Origin: Novosphingobium sp. FSW06-99
Lineage (GTDB): Bacteria; Pseudomonadota; Alphaproteobacteria; Sphingomonadales; Sphingomonadaceae
Length of the DNA stretch: 64,000 nt
Assembly: GCF_001519065.1 (NCBI RefSeq)
Contig: NZ_KQ954258.1
Span: 62,001 to 126,000, forward strand
Direction of reading: 5' to 3'
The translations under genes were made by a program, and so were the position numbers. The notes under the pieces were generated by a model that was not told the origin of the DNA, did no database searches, and saw only the letters and a program-made list of their open reading frames with translations. Positions 34,980-44,147 of the stretch are shown piece after piece (the stretch's first letter is position 1; each line of letters opens with the position of its first letter).

Positions 34980-36827
34980 ATGTTGTCGACAGTGTTTTCC
35001 ATGAATTTGGGTGTTTTCAACACAAAGGGTCTTAAGTTGAAAAATATCCTGATCGGAAATGAGATCGATCGCCTGGCAAATCTTGTCGATTACAAAATTG
35101 TCGACACCGATTTTGACAGCCGATTTGACAATCTGGTGGAGATGGCCAGCGCCCACTTTGGCGTACCCATCGCGCTGGTCTCGCTGGTTGATGCCGATCG
35201 CCAATGGTTCAAGGCGATGGCCGGGCTTGATATGCGCCAGACCCCGCGCAGCCATTCGTTCTGTGCCCATGCGATCATGCGGCCAGACGAAGTCATGGTG
35301 GTCGAGGATGCCAGAACCGATCCGCGATTTCGCGACAATCCCCTGGTCAACGCCTATCCCGATTTCTGCTTCTATGCCGGTGCCCCGATCGTCACCGAGA
35401 GCGGTGCGGCGCTGGGCACGGTGTGCGTGATCGATCGCGTCCCCCGCTCGTTCAGCCCTGCCGACAGGGCCATGCTGACGCGGTTCGCAGCAAGCGCCCT
35501 GTCGCTGCTCGAACTGCATCGGCGGCTGGAATTGCAGCGCGATGTCGCTTCGCTTGACCCGCTGACCGGGCTGCTCAACCGCCATGGTCTGGAAACCGCA
35601 CTCGATCGCGTCATCAGCCCCACGCTCAGTGGCGAAGGCTGCGGCCTGCTCTATCTCGATCTCGACCATTTCAAGGTCGTCAACGACAATTTCGGCCATG
35701 CCATCGGCGATCGCCTGCTGGAGGAAATGGCGCGGCGCCTGCTGGGTGCCGTGCGCCATGGCGATCTCGTCTCGCGCTTTGGCGGGGATGAATTCGTGAT
35801 CCTGCTGGCACACCCGGTCGATGCGACCGCCTTGGAGCTTGTCGCGCAAAGACTGCTGGGCACTTGCCGTGCACCGGTTGCGATCCACGGCCATGCCATC
35901 AAGGTCGGTATCACCATCGGCGGCGCGCTGGCACCGCGCGATGCCATCACCCAGAGCGATCTTGTGCACGCAGCCTATGGCGCGATGCGTTCGGCCAAAC
36001 GGGCCGGCTGCGGACGACTGGGCATTGCCGGAAACGACAATCTCCAGCCGCCCCATGCAAACAGTTCACGCCCCGAAATCGCACTGTCGGACGCGATCGA
36101 TCGGGATGAACTCTTTCTCGAATGGCAATCGTGCCAGGACATCGCGACCGGGGCGATATCGGGCTATGAGGCGCTTGTCCGCTGGCGCCATCCAGACTTG
36201 GGCATACTCGCGCCGGACCGTTTCGTACCCCTGGCCGAAGCCTGCGGCTTGTCGGCGCGGCTCGATGCCTGGGTTATGGTTCGCGCCTGCGCCGAAGCGG
36301 CCGCCTGCCGGGGCGATTATTACTTCTCGGTCAACATTTCCGCGCAATGGATCGCCAACCGCAATGTCGTGTCGATGACCCGCGCGGCGCTGGAACAGAG
36401 CGGCCTCGACCCCCGCAGACTGGTGCTGGAAATCACCGAAACCACCGCAATCGGCGATGAGGCCTGCGCGATTGCGCATATCCGCCAGCTCAAGGCCATG
36501 GGCGTGCGGATGGCCCTCGACGATTTCGGCACGGGCTATTCGGCGCTTGTCTGTTTGCAGACCTATCCGTTCGACATGTTGAAACTCGACCGCAAGTTCG
36601 TGGCCGCAGTCGATGCCGACGCGCGCGGTCGGCTGGTCGGCGAAGGCGTGGTCAAGCTGGCCAACCTGCTTGGCACCGAAGTTGTCGCCGAAGGCATCGA
36701 AACCAGGGCCCAGGCCGAAGCGCTGCACGCGATCGGCTGTCGTCGTGGCCAGGGCTTTCTGTGGGCCAGGGCGCAATGTGCGCCCTGGCTCGAATCATTG
36801 CAGGCCAATGCGGGAGCGGGTCAATGA
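34980..36827 (+). CDS. GAF-GGDEF-EAL bifunctional c-di-GMP protein
   Basis: 615 residues. A GAF sensor (about 35-180) precedes GGDEF (about 190-350, RFGGDEF at 266-272). The inhibitory I-site RHGD (259-262) lies five residues before the motif. An EAL domain follows (about 365-610) with EALVRW, NISAQ, ITETTA, DDFGTGYSALVCL and VAEGIET all conserved. Both synthase and phosphodiesterase activity are therefore possible. Its stop overlaps the start of a SciP-PilZ protein (ATGA), tying signal production to an effector. No strong ribosome site precedes the first ATG; 35001 is an alternative. Confidence 0.9.
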   Translation: MLSTVFSMNLGVFNTKGLKLKNILIGNEIDRLANLVDYKIVDTDFDSRFDNLVEMASAHFGVPIALVSLVDADRQWFKAMAGLDMRQTPRSHSFCAHAIMRPDEVMVVEDARTDPRFRDNPLVNAYPDFCFYAGAPIVTESGAALGTVCVIDRVPRSFSPADRAMLTRFAASALSLLELHRRLELQRDVASLDPLTGLLNRHGLETALDRVISPTLSGEGCGLLYLDLDHFKVVNDNFGHAIGDRLLEEMARRLLGAVRHGDLVSRFGGDEFVILLAHPVDATALELVAQRLLGTCRAPVAIHGHAIKVGITIGGALAPRDAITQSDLVHAAYGAMRSAKRAGCGRLGIAGNDNLQPPHANSSRPEIALSDAIDRDELFLEWQSCQDIATGAISGYEALVRWRHPDLGILAPDRFVPLAEACGLSARLDAWVMVRACAEAAACRGDYYFSVNISAQWIANRNVVSMTRAALEQSGLDPRRLVLEITETTAIGDEACAIAHIRQLKAMGVRMALDDFGTGYSALVCLQTYPFDMLKLDRKFVAAVDADARGRLVGEGVVKLANLLGTEVVAEGIETRAQAEALHAIGCRRGQGFLWARAQCAPWLESLQANAGAGQ

Positions 36828-37732
36828 ACCAACGGAGGAAGACAGACCCGAACGGCGCGCAGCGGCCCCTCGCCGCGCCGGCCAGCCTGGAAGAGTTGCC
36901 TCCTCCCGATACCACCCGCTGGGTGCCGCGTCGCAAGGCGCAAGTGGTGGCGGCGGTTGAAAGCGGCCTGATTACCGTTGACGGGGCCTGCCAGCGATAC
37001 AACCTGACCCTCGAAGAATTCCTCGGTTGGCAGCGCGCGATCGAGCGGTCCGGCGTCAAGGGCCTGCGCATGACGCTATCCCAATTCTATCGCGAGACGG
37101 CCGCGAATTCCCCGCAAGAGAGCCTGCCGGCCGACCCGATCATGCCTGGCCCAAGCGTCCATCCCGAGCAACACGAGCGGCGCGGTGCATCGCGGCTGTT
37201 CCTGATCTTGCGCGTGGCCAAACTGATCGTCGATGATCGCGAACAGTTTTGCATCATCCGCGATGCTTCGGCGACCGGGCTCAAGATCAAACTGTTCGCC
37301 CCGCTGCCCCGGCATGACGAACTCGCCATCGAAGTGGCCAATGGCGATAGATATCCCTGCCGCTGCGTATGGACAGAAGAAGACAGCGTGGGCGTGCAAT
37401 TTCTTCAGCCAATAGACCTCGAACGTTTTCTGGGCGACGCCAAGGAAACCGGGCGGCGGCAGCATCTGCGCCTGCGCCTGGCCCTGCAAGGCAGGCTGCA
37501 TCTGGGCGAAACCGCCACCCCGATAACGTTCTACGATATCTCGCAGTTTGGCGCCGCCTTCAAAACCGACAAATGGCTGCTGATCGATGAAATGGTAAAA
37601 ATCGAAACATCCGATTTGCCGCTGATTTACGCCAAAGTTCGCTGGCGCAATCACCCAAATTATGGAGTCAGTTTCGAAAATCCATTCCAGCTTAAGGATT
37701 TCGCCGGATATCTGGCAAAGCGAGCGGATTGA
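36824..37732 (+). CDS. SciP-like (DUF1153) domain fused to tandem PilZ domains
   Basis: 302 residues. Residues 25-90 (TRWVPRRKAQVVAAVESGLI, ACQRYNLTLEEFLGWQRAIE, GVKGLRMT) match the SciP/DUF1153 helix-turn-helix known as an inhibitor of CtrA in Caulobacter. PilZ 1 (about 117-205) has RGASR and DASATG; PilZ 2 (about 210-298) has RQHLR and DISQFG. Both carry the RxxxR and DxSxxG c-di-GMP-binding signatures. The start at 36824 overlaps the GGDEF-EAL stop. Usual SciP is about 90 residues, so this is a fusion. A c-di-GMP-responsive DNA-binding or cell-cycle effector is the natural inference. Confidence 0.85.
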   Translation: MNQRRKTDPNGAQRPLAAPASLEELPPPDTTRWVPRRKAQVVAAVESGLITVDGACQRYNLTLEEFLGWQRAIERSGVKGLRMTLSQFYRETAANSPQESLPADPIMPGPSVHPEQHERRGASRLFLILRVAKLIVDDREQFCIIRDASATGLKIKLFAPLPRHDELAIEVANGDRYPCRCVWTEEDSVGVQFLQPIDLERFLGDAKETGRRQHLRLRLALQGRLHLGETATPITFYDISQFGAAFKTDKWLLIDEMVKIETSDLPLIYAKVRWRNHPNYGVSFENPFQLKDFAGYLAKRAD

Positions 37733-37865
37733 TTTCGACGCGAACCGGAACAATGCGGACGACGCCATCGCCTAGATGGCTGACCTGCATTGTAAATATG
37801 TCTTGGATGGTTAATGATCCGATCATTCGCCGCCAAGTTGGATGCCGAACCGCGACCAGGGGTGT

Positions 37866-39155
37866 ATGACCGGAACCATCGTCCTGCTCATGCAGGCCAT
37901 TGTCTATTTCGTCGTGATGAGCCTGCTTTTTCGCGCGCGGCGTCGGCTGGGGATCGGGGTGTTCGTCTGCGCGCTTGGCGTGATGCACTTTGTCGAAACC
38001 TATCTGGCCGCGGTGTTCTTCATCCGCCTGCCGTTCGGACTGATCTCGCCCGGATCGACGGTGATGTTCGCCGGCAAATTGGCGATGATCCTGCTGCTGT
38101 ACATCAGAGAAGATGCCGAGACCGTGCGCCAGCCGATCTATGGCCTGCTGATCGGCAATTTCCTGATGGTCGTGCTGGTTGCCATCCTCAGGCTGAGCCC
38201 ACCACCTGAAATACTTGGCGGCCACGATCCGGACCTCAAGCTGCTCGACCAGATGGGCGCCCTGATGGTCTGGGGAACGCTACTGCTCTATCTCGATTCA
38301 ATCGGGATTATCCTGCTGTACGAACGGCTGCGCGGAATGATCGGCAGCCGGATCTTTCCCCGGGCGCTTATCGCGCTGGCCGTCGTGCTGACATTTGACC
38401 AGGTGCTGTTTTTCGGGGGGTTGCACTTTCTGGCCGCGACGCCGGCCACGGCCCTGTTCGGAGGCTGGATTGCCAAGATGGCCGCCGCTGTCGTCTATGC
38501 CACGCTGACCGCCGCCTATTTGCGGTGGATCGAATGCGAACAGCCCAATGCATTCGATGTGCCGGTCCTGGGGGTGTTTGACACCCTGACCTATCGCCGC
38601 CGGTACGAGGAATTGCTTGAAAGCAGCAGCATCGATCAACTGACCGGTGCGCTCAATCGCGGCCGGTTCGAGGCGATGGGCCGATCGAGTGTGACGCGCG
38701 CGCTGTCATCGGGTCAGCCGCTCAGCCTGGCAATCATCGACATCGACCATTTCAAGCAGATCAACGACCAGTACGGCCACGTCGCTGGCGACGACGTGTT
38801 GCGCAAAGTGGCCGAGGCGCTGCGCCAGACCGTGCGCAGCGGCGACAATATCTTTCGCTATGGCGGCGAAGAATTTGTCGTGTTGTGCGAAGGGCTGGGC
38901 CATCAGGCCGCGCTGGGCCTGGCCGAACGGTTGCGCGCGGCCGTGCCCGCGGCGTTTGCAGGCTCGCTCGCCAGCCCACCGACAGTCAGCATCGGGCTGG
39001 CCACGATTCCCGAAGACGGCAGGGACATCGCCACGATCGTCCACCACGCCGATCGCAACCTCTATCAGGCCAAACGCGATGGCCGCAACCGGGTCGTCGG
39101 CAACAGTTCGCCCACCGGGAACGCCGGTTCGTCGGTGCGGGGCGCCAACGCCTAG
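37866..39155 (+). CDS. Membrane-bound diguanylate cyclase
   Basis: 429 residues. Six or seven hydrophobic helices in residues 1-220 form an integral-membrane sensor. The GGDEF domain has RYGGEEFVVL, an active-type motif, and an I-site RSGD five residues earlier. SIDQLTGALNR and DIDHFKQINDQYGH are present. It stands apart from the SciP-PilZ gene by 133 bases and may have its own promoter. 37842 is a possible longer start. Confidence 0.88.
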   Translation: MTGTIVLLMQAIVYFVVMSLLFRARRRLGIGVFVCALGVMHFVETYLAAVFFIRLPFGLISPGSTVMFAGKLAMILLLYIREDAETVRQPIYGLLIGNFLMVVLVAILRLSPPPEILGGHDPDLKLLDQMGALMVWGTLLLYLDSIGIILLYERLRGMIGSRIFPRALIALAVVLTFDQVLFFGGLHFLAATPATALFGGWIAKMAAAVVYATLTAAYLRWIECEQPNAFDVPVLGVFDTLTYRRRYEELLESSSIDQLTGALNRGRFEAMGRSSVTRALSSGQPLSLAIIDIDHFKQINDQYGHVAGDDVLRKVAEALRQTVRSGDNIFRYGGEEFVVLCEGLGHQAALGLAERLRAAVPAAFAGSLASPPTVSIGLATIPEDGRDIATIVHHADRNLYQAKRDGRNRVVGNSSPTGNAGSSVRGANA

Positions 39156-39499
39156 CAAGGCCTGATCGCCCGACCATTGCCCGTCGTGCGTGCCACCGCG
39201 CCGCACTCTACGGGATTCACACATGGGCGCCTGCACCAATTTAAATCAATAATATCAGAAAGATTCGCTCACCCTGGGCCTGTCGAAGGGTGCGCGCGGC
39301 GGTTGGCCAAAGGGCATGCCGCTGGTGCCCAGAGCGGGCGTCGGCGCGCAGGTTTGGCTGACGGCCAACCGCGCTGCGTGCCCATTCCTGCCGGGAATGA
39401 AACCTATCGCTTCGGCCTATCTGCTCCCCGCGGCCGACTTGGGCCAATCAGGGGCCACGCCAGACGCGGCGGACACTTTGCCAAACAGGAGATTGCATC
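39156..39499. other. Intergenic region with inverted repeat, no gene seen
   Basis: It contains a short AT-rich stretch (39240-39262), a CCTGGGCCTGTCGAAGGGT block (39269-39287) common as a dispersed repeat in these genomes, and a wide hairpin with arms GGTTGGCC (near 39301) and GGCCAACC (near 39363). CAGGAG before 39500 is the ribosome site of the next gene. Confidence 0.4.
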
Positions 39500-40078
39500 A
39501 TGACCATCAACGGCTTTCAGTTGCACGACGCCAACACCGCCCCCGCCGCTTCGGCGGAGATCCTGAAATCGGTCCAGGCCGGTTGGGGCTTTGTGCCCAA
39601 CCTCCATCGCATTCTGGCCGAAAGCCCCGCCGCGATCGAAGCCTATGCCACACTGTGGGGCATTGCCGAAAAGACCGGCTTCACACCGCAGGAACGCAAT
39701 GTGGCCTATCTGGCGATCATCTACGAGAACGAATGCACGTATTGCATGGCCGGTCACACCAACCTGTCGCGCATGGCCAAAGTCGACAATGCGGTGATCA
39801 CCGCGGTGCGCGATGGCCTGCCGATTGCCGATCCCCGGCTCGAAGCCCTGCGCACTTTTGCAGCGCTGGTCACCCGCAACCGCGGCGTTGTCAGCCAGGA
39901 TGACGTGGCCGCGTTCAAGGCCGCAGGGTTTACCAACGCCGCCGTGCTCGACGTGCTGGTGCTGGCCGCAACCAAGCTGATCTCGAACTATACCAACCAC
40001 CTTGCGCAGACCCCGCTCGACGGGTTCATGAAGGGCGCCGAATGGGTCGCGCCCGGCCATTTGCACCCCGCAGCCTGA
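39500..40078 (+). CDS. Carboxymuconolactone decarboxylase / AhpD-like protein
   Basis: 192 residues with the AhpD-type redox motif CTYCMAGH in an all-helical fold, AYATLWGIAEKTGFTPQERNV before it and NYTNHLAQTPLD near the end. Such proteins act as disulfide reductants or peroxidases, though some are decarboxylases. The peroxiredoxin and LysR genes downstream fit a peroxide-response cluster. Confidence 0.8.
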   Translation: MTINGFQLHDANTAPAASAEILKSVQAGWGFVPNLHRILAESPAAIEAYATLWGIAEKTGFTPQERNVAYLAIIYENECTYCMAGHTNLSRMAKVDNAVITAVRDGLPIADPRLEALRTFAALVTRNRGVVSQDDVAAFKAAGFTNAAVLDVLVLAATKLISNYTNHLAQTPLDGFMKGAEWVAPGHLHPAA

Positions 40079-40093
40079 TCCCCGTCCGATGCC

Positions 40094-40121
40094 GGCCGTC
40101 CCGCCCCCTGGCGGGGCGGCC
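40094..40121. terminator. Strong bidirectional hairpin between convergent genes
   Basis: GGCCGTCCCGCC-ccct-GGCGGGGCGGCC is a 12-bp stem (one G-T pair) with a four-base loop, between the ends of the AhpD-like and LysR genes. The T-run is poor, but position and stability suggest termination in both directions. Confidence 0.6.
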
Positions 40122-40136
40122 AGCCCGGTTTGCCGA

Positions 40137-41027
40137 TCAAGGGGTCGGCGCGCGCATCGCCGCCGCGACGATATCGGTGAACGCGCGCGCTTTGGCCGAT
40201 ACCAGCCGACCGCCCGGATAGACCGCCCACAGATCGATCGGATCGAGCGTCCATTCGCGCAGCACCGCGCACACCGCGCCCGATGCCAGTTCGGGCGCGA
40301 ACATCCAGTGCGACGCGATCGTCAGGCCCATGTCGGCCAGCACCGCCGCACGAATGCCCTCTGCGCCGGTGGTCCGCAGCCGACCGGCGACTGCCACCGA
40401 CACTTCGGTCCCGTCCCGCCGAAAACGCCAGGTGTCCGTCCGGCCCTGCCCATAGATGATGCTTTCATGCTCGGCGAGTTCGGACGGCGTTTTCGGCTCG
40501 CCACGGCGATCGAGGTAGGCCTGCGTGGCCAGCACCGATCGCTGGCTCGATCCCAGACGCCGCGCAGTGGCCGACGAATCGCGCAGATCCCCGATGCGCA
40601 GCGATACGTCGATGCCTTCCTCGACCAGATCGATATAACGGTCATCGAGCACAAGCTCGACATTCAGACCGGGATGATCGGCCAGGAACGCCGGCAACAG
40701 CTTTACCACGTGGAGCCTGGCAAATGTCGCGGCAGTCGAGATCCGCAGCGTGCCGGTCAGGCCCGCGCCTTCGCCGCGCGCGGCCAGTTCGGCTTCATCC
40801 GCTTCTTCGATCGATCGGCGTGCCCGCTCGTAAAAGCGCATGCCCGCCTCGGTCGGCGTCAGGCCCCGCGTCGTCCGGGTCAACAGCCGCACGCCAAGCC
40901 GATCTTCCAGTTGCGCAATCGTCTTTGAGATCGCGGGCTGTCCGATGTTGAGCTGCCGCGCCGCTGCCGAAAACGATCCGGTATCGATCACCCGGACCAG
41001 CGTTGCCATTGCCCCCAGGCGATCCAT
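40137..41027 (-). CDS. LysR-family transcriptional regulator
   Basis: 296 residues: winged helix (LVRVIDTGSFSAAARQLNIGQPAISKTIAQLEDRLGVRLL) and substrate-binding domain. GGGAG precedes the start. It diverges from the peroxiredoxin gene with a perfect LysR-like palindrome between, so it likely controls it. It resembles the CrgA/DhmR-type clade. Confidence 0.88.
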   Translation of the reverse strand: MDRLGAMATLVRVIDTGSFSAAARQLNIGQPAISKTIAQLEDRLGVRLLTRTTRGLTPTEAGMRFYERARRSIEEADEAELAARGEGAGLTGTLRISTAATFARLHVVKLLPAFLADHPGLNVELVLDDRYIDLVEEGIDVSLRIGDLRDSSATARRLGSSQRSVLATQAYLDRRGEPKTPSELAEHESIIYGQGRTDTWRFRRDGTEVSVAVAGRLRTTGAEGIRAAVLADMGLTIASHWMFAPELASGAVCAVLREWTLDPIDLWAVYPGGRLVSAKARAFTDIVAAAMRAPTP

Positions 41028-41068
41028 GCGCGTCTCCCTTGGATGATCGGCGAAGCCTAACCCAATTC

Positions 41069-41095
41069 ATTCCAACCCGGAATAGCGATTATCGC
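41069..41095. promoter_or_regulatory. Candidate LysR operator in the divergent promoter
   Basis: ATTCC-aaccc-GGAAT (41069-41083) fits the LysR T-N11-A rule and is directly followed by the palindrome GCGATTATCGC (41085-41095). Confidence 0.5.
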
Positions 41096-41195
41096 CCCAA
41101 GCCCTGATCCGCCCGGACCTTGTTCCGCCTATTGGGGCATCAGCGCCACGCAAGTGGCGGAGCGAGGCACCACACCCAAGCCAGGAACCGTGACC

Positions 41196-41870
41196 ATGAC
41201 CCTCCAGGACAAACTCGACGCCTTCAAGGCGGATTTCCGCGCCGGCAAGCCACCCTACAACGTGCCACCGGCGGTAATCGCGACGATGGACCGCGCAACC
41301 CGCGATCTGATTGCCAGCGGCGCGGCGGAACGCGCGCTCCAGGCGGGCGATTTCGCACCGGACTTCACGCTGTCCGCCCACGACGGCACGCCGGTATCAT
41401 CGCGCGACCTGCTCGCCCGGGGTCCGCTGATCCTCAGCTTTTACCGGGGGGTGTGGTGCCCTTATTGCAACATGGAACTGCAGGCCCTGCAAGAGGCGCT
41501 GCCCGCGTTCCGCGCTGCGGGGGCCAATCTGGTCGCAATCTCGCCACAGACCCGCGCCAACAGCCGCAAGTCGGTGGCGGCCAACGGGCTCGATTTTCCG
41601 ATCCTGTCGGATACCCACAACACGATCGCCGCGGCATTTGGCCTGCGCTTCACCCTGCCCGACTATCTGGTCGAGCTTTACACCATGCTCAAAAACGACC
41701 TTCCCGTCTTCAACGGCGATCCAAGCTGGACTTTGCCGATGCCCGCACGGTTCGTGATCGGGCAGGACGGCATGATCCGTTATGCCGAAGTGAACCCCGA
41801 CTATACCCGCCGCCCGGAACCCTCCGACATGCTGCCCGCAGTGCGCGCCGCAGCGCTGTCGAAAGCCTGA
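41196..41870 (+). CDS. Peroxiredoxin-like AhpC/TSA family protein
   Basis: 224 residues with a thioredoxin fold and YRGVWCPYCNMEL, a CxxC at the peroxidatic position. The N-terminal extension (LQDKLDAFKADFRAGKPPY) is typical of the 'peroxiredoxin-like' subgroup. CCAGGA precedes the start at 41196. It is divergent from LysR, probably induced by oxidative or electrophile stress. Confidence 0.85.
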   Translation: MTLQDKLDAFKADFRAGKPPYNVPPAVIATMDRATRDLIASGAAERALQAGDFAPDFTLSAHDGTPVSSRDLLARGPLILSFYRGVWCPYCNMELQALQEALPAFRAAGANLVAISPQTRANSRKSVAANGLDFPILSDTHNTIAAAFGLRFTLPDYLVELYTMLKNDLPVFNGDPSWTLPMPARFVIGQDGMIRYAEVNPDYTRRPEPSDMLPAVRAAALSKA

Positions 41871-41883
41871 AGGAGCGCCCGTG

Positions 41884-42057
41884 ATGATAACACGGTTTCG
41901 ACGATTGGCGAGCGACGAGCTCTGGCTTGGCATGATCGCCTATGAACAGACCGGCAGCGTGTTCGCCATGGCCAGCGCCGTGGCGACCGACCTTGCCGTC
42001 CGCACCAGCAACCGGTTCATCAAGACACCCGCACTGCACACCCAACCTCACGCGTAA
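41884..42057 (+). CDS. Small hypothetical protein after the peroxiredoxin
   Basis: 57 residues (ITRFRRLASDELWLGMIAYE, FAMASAVATDL). AAGGAG lies 7-12 bases before the start, and the gene follows the peroxiredoxin by 13 bases, suggesting cotranslation. I do not recognise it. It is the last chromosomal gene before the island. Confidence 0.5.
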   Translation: MITRFRRLASDELWLGMIAYEQTGSVFAMASAVATDLAVRTSNRFIKTPALHTQPHA

Positions 42058-42468
42058 CCGCCCCGTTCCAGTCGCAGCTCCTCGCGATCTGATCTGGACT
42101 ACCAATTCTTGAAATTATTTATGTCGTGCAAGAGGTAGATTGCGAAACCAGAATGAATGTGGGGAAACTATCCCTCGCCCCCGGCGGGCACCCCACCCAG
42201 ACAGCCTTCGGTGATCGGGCCACAAGCGCAAATTCATGATATGACAAGCCATGCGCAGAACAAATCGCCTTCAAGAACCAATTGAATGGGCTACGGTGGG
42301 GTGGAATTTCCCATCACCTCCACAATGACCTTTCAGTCATTGAAACCGCTGGAGCAGGGAAGGGATTCGAACCACCCAGCGAAGCGGCATGCTGCGCAGC
42401 ACACAAAAGACTTAGAGGGCTCCAAGAGGTTCGGTCGAACCCTATGGTCGACGACCGAACATTACGGC
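42058..42468. other. Flank of the genomic island, no gene seen
   Basis: It contains a degenerate copy of the tRNA 3'-end sequence (GGAGCAGGGAAGGGATTCG, from 42351) and a perfect inverted repeat GTTCGGTCG/CGACCGAAC (42429-42460). Frames here that read GFEP or GIRTLDP-like peptides are translations of tRNA-derived DNA, not genes. Confidence 0.6.
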
Positions 42469-42516
42469 AACTGGAGCGGGCGAAGGGATTCGAACCCTCG
42501 ACCCCAACCTTGGCAA
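42469..42516. repeat. Left attachment site (48-bp tRNA-Gly direct repeat)
   Basis: The block from AACTGGAGCGGGCGAAGG to CCCCAACCTTGGCAA is identical to 60673-60720. Beyond it the left copy diverges (cggcca instead of ggttgt), so only the 3' part of the tRNA is present here. Confidence 0.9.
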
Positions 42517-42601
42517 CGGCCAGGTAAACCAAGGAAATCATGGGGCTAGGCTAGCTGTGGCTAGCACCCGCAAGCACGGAAACACTGGGGTTTAGCAACC
42601 C

Positions 42602-42622
42602 CTGCGTGCCAACTGCGTGCCA
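42602..42622. repeat. Left integrase arm-type repeat
   Basis: TGCGTGCCA occurs twice, with AAC shared between copies (42603-42622). The same 21 bp occur in the same orientation at 60595-60615. Both lie 58-86 bp inside the core repeats, as lambda-type arm sites do. GCTAGCAC nearby also has a counterpart (CCTAGCAC) at the right. Confidence 0.7.
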
Positions 42623-42720
42623 ACCCCTGACGCCGGCCCGCCGACGCGAACACCGACATTATGAGGCGTTACTGGCGGAGCAGCAAGCCCAGGACGCCGC
42701 TCATTCACTGGAGCACCACG

Positions 42721-43779
42721 ATGGCTATGATCCTCAAGCTACCTGTACCTGTGTCTAACAAGAGCAATACCTCCGGATACCAAGCCCCGAAACAGCCGCC
42801 CCAGAGCCCTCCTGACATCCATGATTATGTCAGTACACCTACACCCTTCATAGACCGTCTCTGCGTTGTCGTGAAGGTTTCGGACGTGCAGGATGCGGTT
42901 GCCATCCATAGCAACATCTGGACCATGACTCAGGCTACTGCGAAGGGTGGTGCCAAGGAGTTGACCAAGACCGGGGGTTACGAGGACCAGTGCTTTGTCC
43001 CCGTCGGTAAAAAGCCGGGCGGATATAAGCGAGCTTGGAGGATCATCCTTAAGTCGGTGCCCAACTCAAAATTCTGGCCACACCTGTCATACACCTATGT
43101 TGACCACATGGCGTCCAGCCTGCGGATAGACTTCGTGCCCCACGACATCGGCGCACAGGGGCTGTTCGAGCTTCACAGCATCTTGTCGATGATCGTCCCG
43201 AACGGCTGGGATTACTTCGTCTGCAACGGGCACATCACCAGGATCGACATCTCTGTCGATCTGCCGACGTTGACGATGAAAAATTTGCACCTGTTGCCCA
43301 AGCAGGCGGCAACGACCAAGGTGTGGCGCAGCAATGGCCAGCTGGAGACGTTCCAGCACGGCAAGACCAAAGGCAATCACACCGTCATCTATGACCGCAC
43401 GGCCAAGCGGAAGGCCAAGGGTACAATGGCACCTGACAAGGTCGGCGTGCGCATCGAGCGCAGGCTCGCAAAGACCAGCATCTTGCTCAAGCACTTGGAC
43501 ATGCTGCCCTGCCCCTATGATGACTTCAGCATGGTCAAGCGCGTCCCTGGCCCGCCTGCGGGGGGCATCAAGCCCTATGTCTGGACGCTGCTCCTGAACT
43601 CCGCAGAACATATAGGTCTTCCTGCCGCGCTTGCCTTGCTGCCCGAGGATGCCCGCACGGTCGCACGCAAGCACCTCACCCAGCATATCGTGGCATGGTG
43701 GAACGTCGAGGTCATGTGGGACAGCTGGCAGCACATGCTTGGCGACCTGAAGCTCGCAGACACCACGGCTTGGGCCTGA
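42721..43779 (+). CDS. Replication-initiation-factor-like protein
   Basis: 352 residues from the ATG at 42721 (GGAG eight bases upstream). It has GHITRIDISVDLPTL, HTVIYDRTAKRKAKG and VGVRIERRLAKT, the spacing of the acidic-motif, Tyr-containing and basic motifs of plasmid/satellite Rep_trans initiators. It would nick or open an origin to replicate the excised island. It is the leftmost gene after the left end. Codon use is less GC-rich than the chromosome. A precise family assignment needs profile search. Confidence 0.55.
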   Translation: MAMILKLPVPVSNKSNTSGYQAPKQPPQSPPDIHDYVSTPTPFIDRLCVVVKVSDVQDAVAIHSNIWTMTQATAKGGAKELTKTGGYEDQCFVPVGKKPGGYKRAWRIILKSVPNSKFWPHLSYTYVDHMASSLRIDFVPHDIGAQGLFELHSILSMIVPNGWDYFVCNGHITRIDISVDLPTLTMKNLHLLPKQAATTKVWRSNGQLETFQHGKTKGNHTVIYDRTAKRKAKGTMAPDKVGVRIERRLAKTSILLKHLDMLPCPYDDFSMVKRVPGPPAGGIKPYVWTLLLNSAEHIGLPAALALLPEDARTVARKHLTQHIVAWWNVEVMWDSWQHMLGDLKLADTTAWA

Positions 43780-43796
43780 AGAAGAGGAGCTGGTCT

Positions 43797-44147
43797 GTGA
43801 AATTAATTGCAAAACAAATGCGCTCCTTCGATGCGCAGCAGCAGCACACGATGGATTGGAAGTGCGCGCCGGCGACCAAGCTGGAGTCGACCATTGCCGC
43901 CTTCAAAGCTGTTCTGCCCGGATGGTGGTTCAGTCTTGGGGAAAGCCAGCTTACAGCGTATGCGTCGTACGCACCGACTGGGGAGAGCGAGCACATCGCA
44001 CTAATCCCAGTCGATAAGCGTTTCGACAGCGGGTTCCACGCCGATCTTCCGCAGCCAGCTACATTGTCCGCCGCGCTCCTGGATGTGCTGGGGCAAGCTC
44101 TGGCAGCCATTCAGGAAGCCGAGGAAGCGGAAGAGGCCTCGACATGA
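43797..44147 (+). CDS. Hypothetical island protein
   Basis: 116 residues from a GTG at 43797 (GAGGAG upstream), ending in an acidic helix (AAIQEAEEAEEAST). It follows the Rep-like gene by 17 bases. The start codon lies against the palindrome TGAAATTAATTGCA (43798-43811), so binding there could block its translation or transcription. Unknown family. Confidence 0.5.
   Translation: MKLIAKQMRSFDAQQQHTMDWKCAPATKLESTIAAFKAVLPGWWFSLGESQLTAYASYAPTGESEHIALIPVDKRFDSGFHADLPQPATLSAALLDVLGQALAAIQEAEEAEEAST
43798..43811. promoter_or_regulatory. Island palindrome, copy 1 (TGAAATTAATTGCA)
   Basis: 13 of 14 positions match the perfect palindrome at 44746-44759. It overlaps codons 1-5 of the gene starting at 43797. 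Confidence 0.55.

Noticed and set aside
34980..36827. Degenerate GGDEF or EAL domain
   Set aside because: Both catalytic motifs and the I-site are intact, so inactivity is not supported.
42282..42549. Short frames reading KGFEP and NPRPQPWQRP-like peptides
   Set aside because: These are translations of tRNA-derived attachment-site DNA, a known source of false genes.
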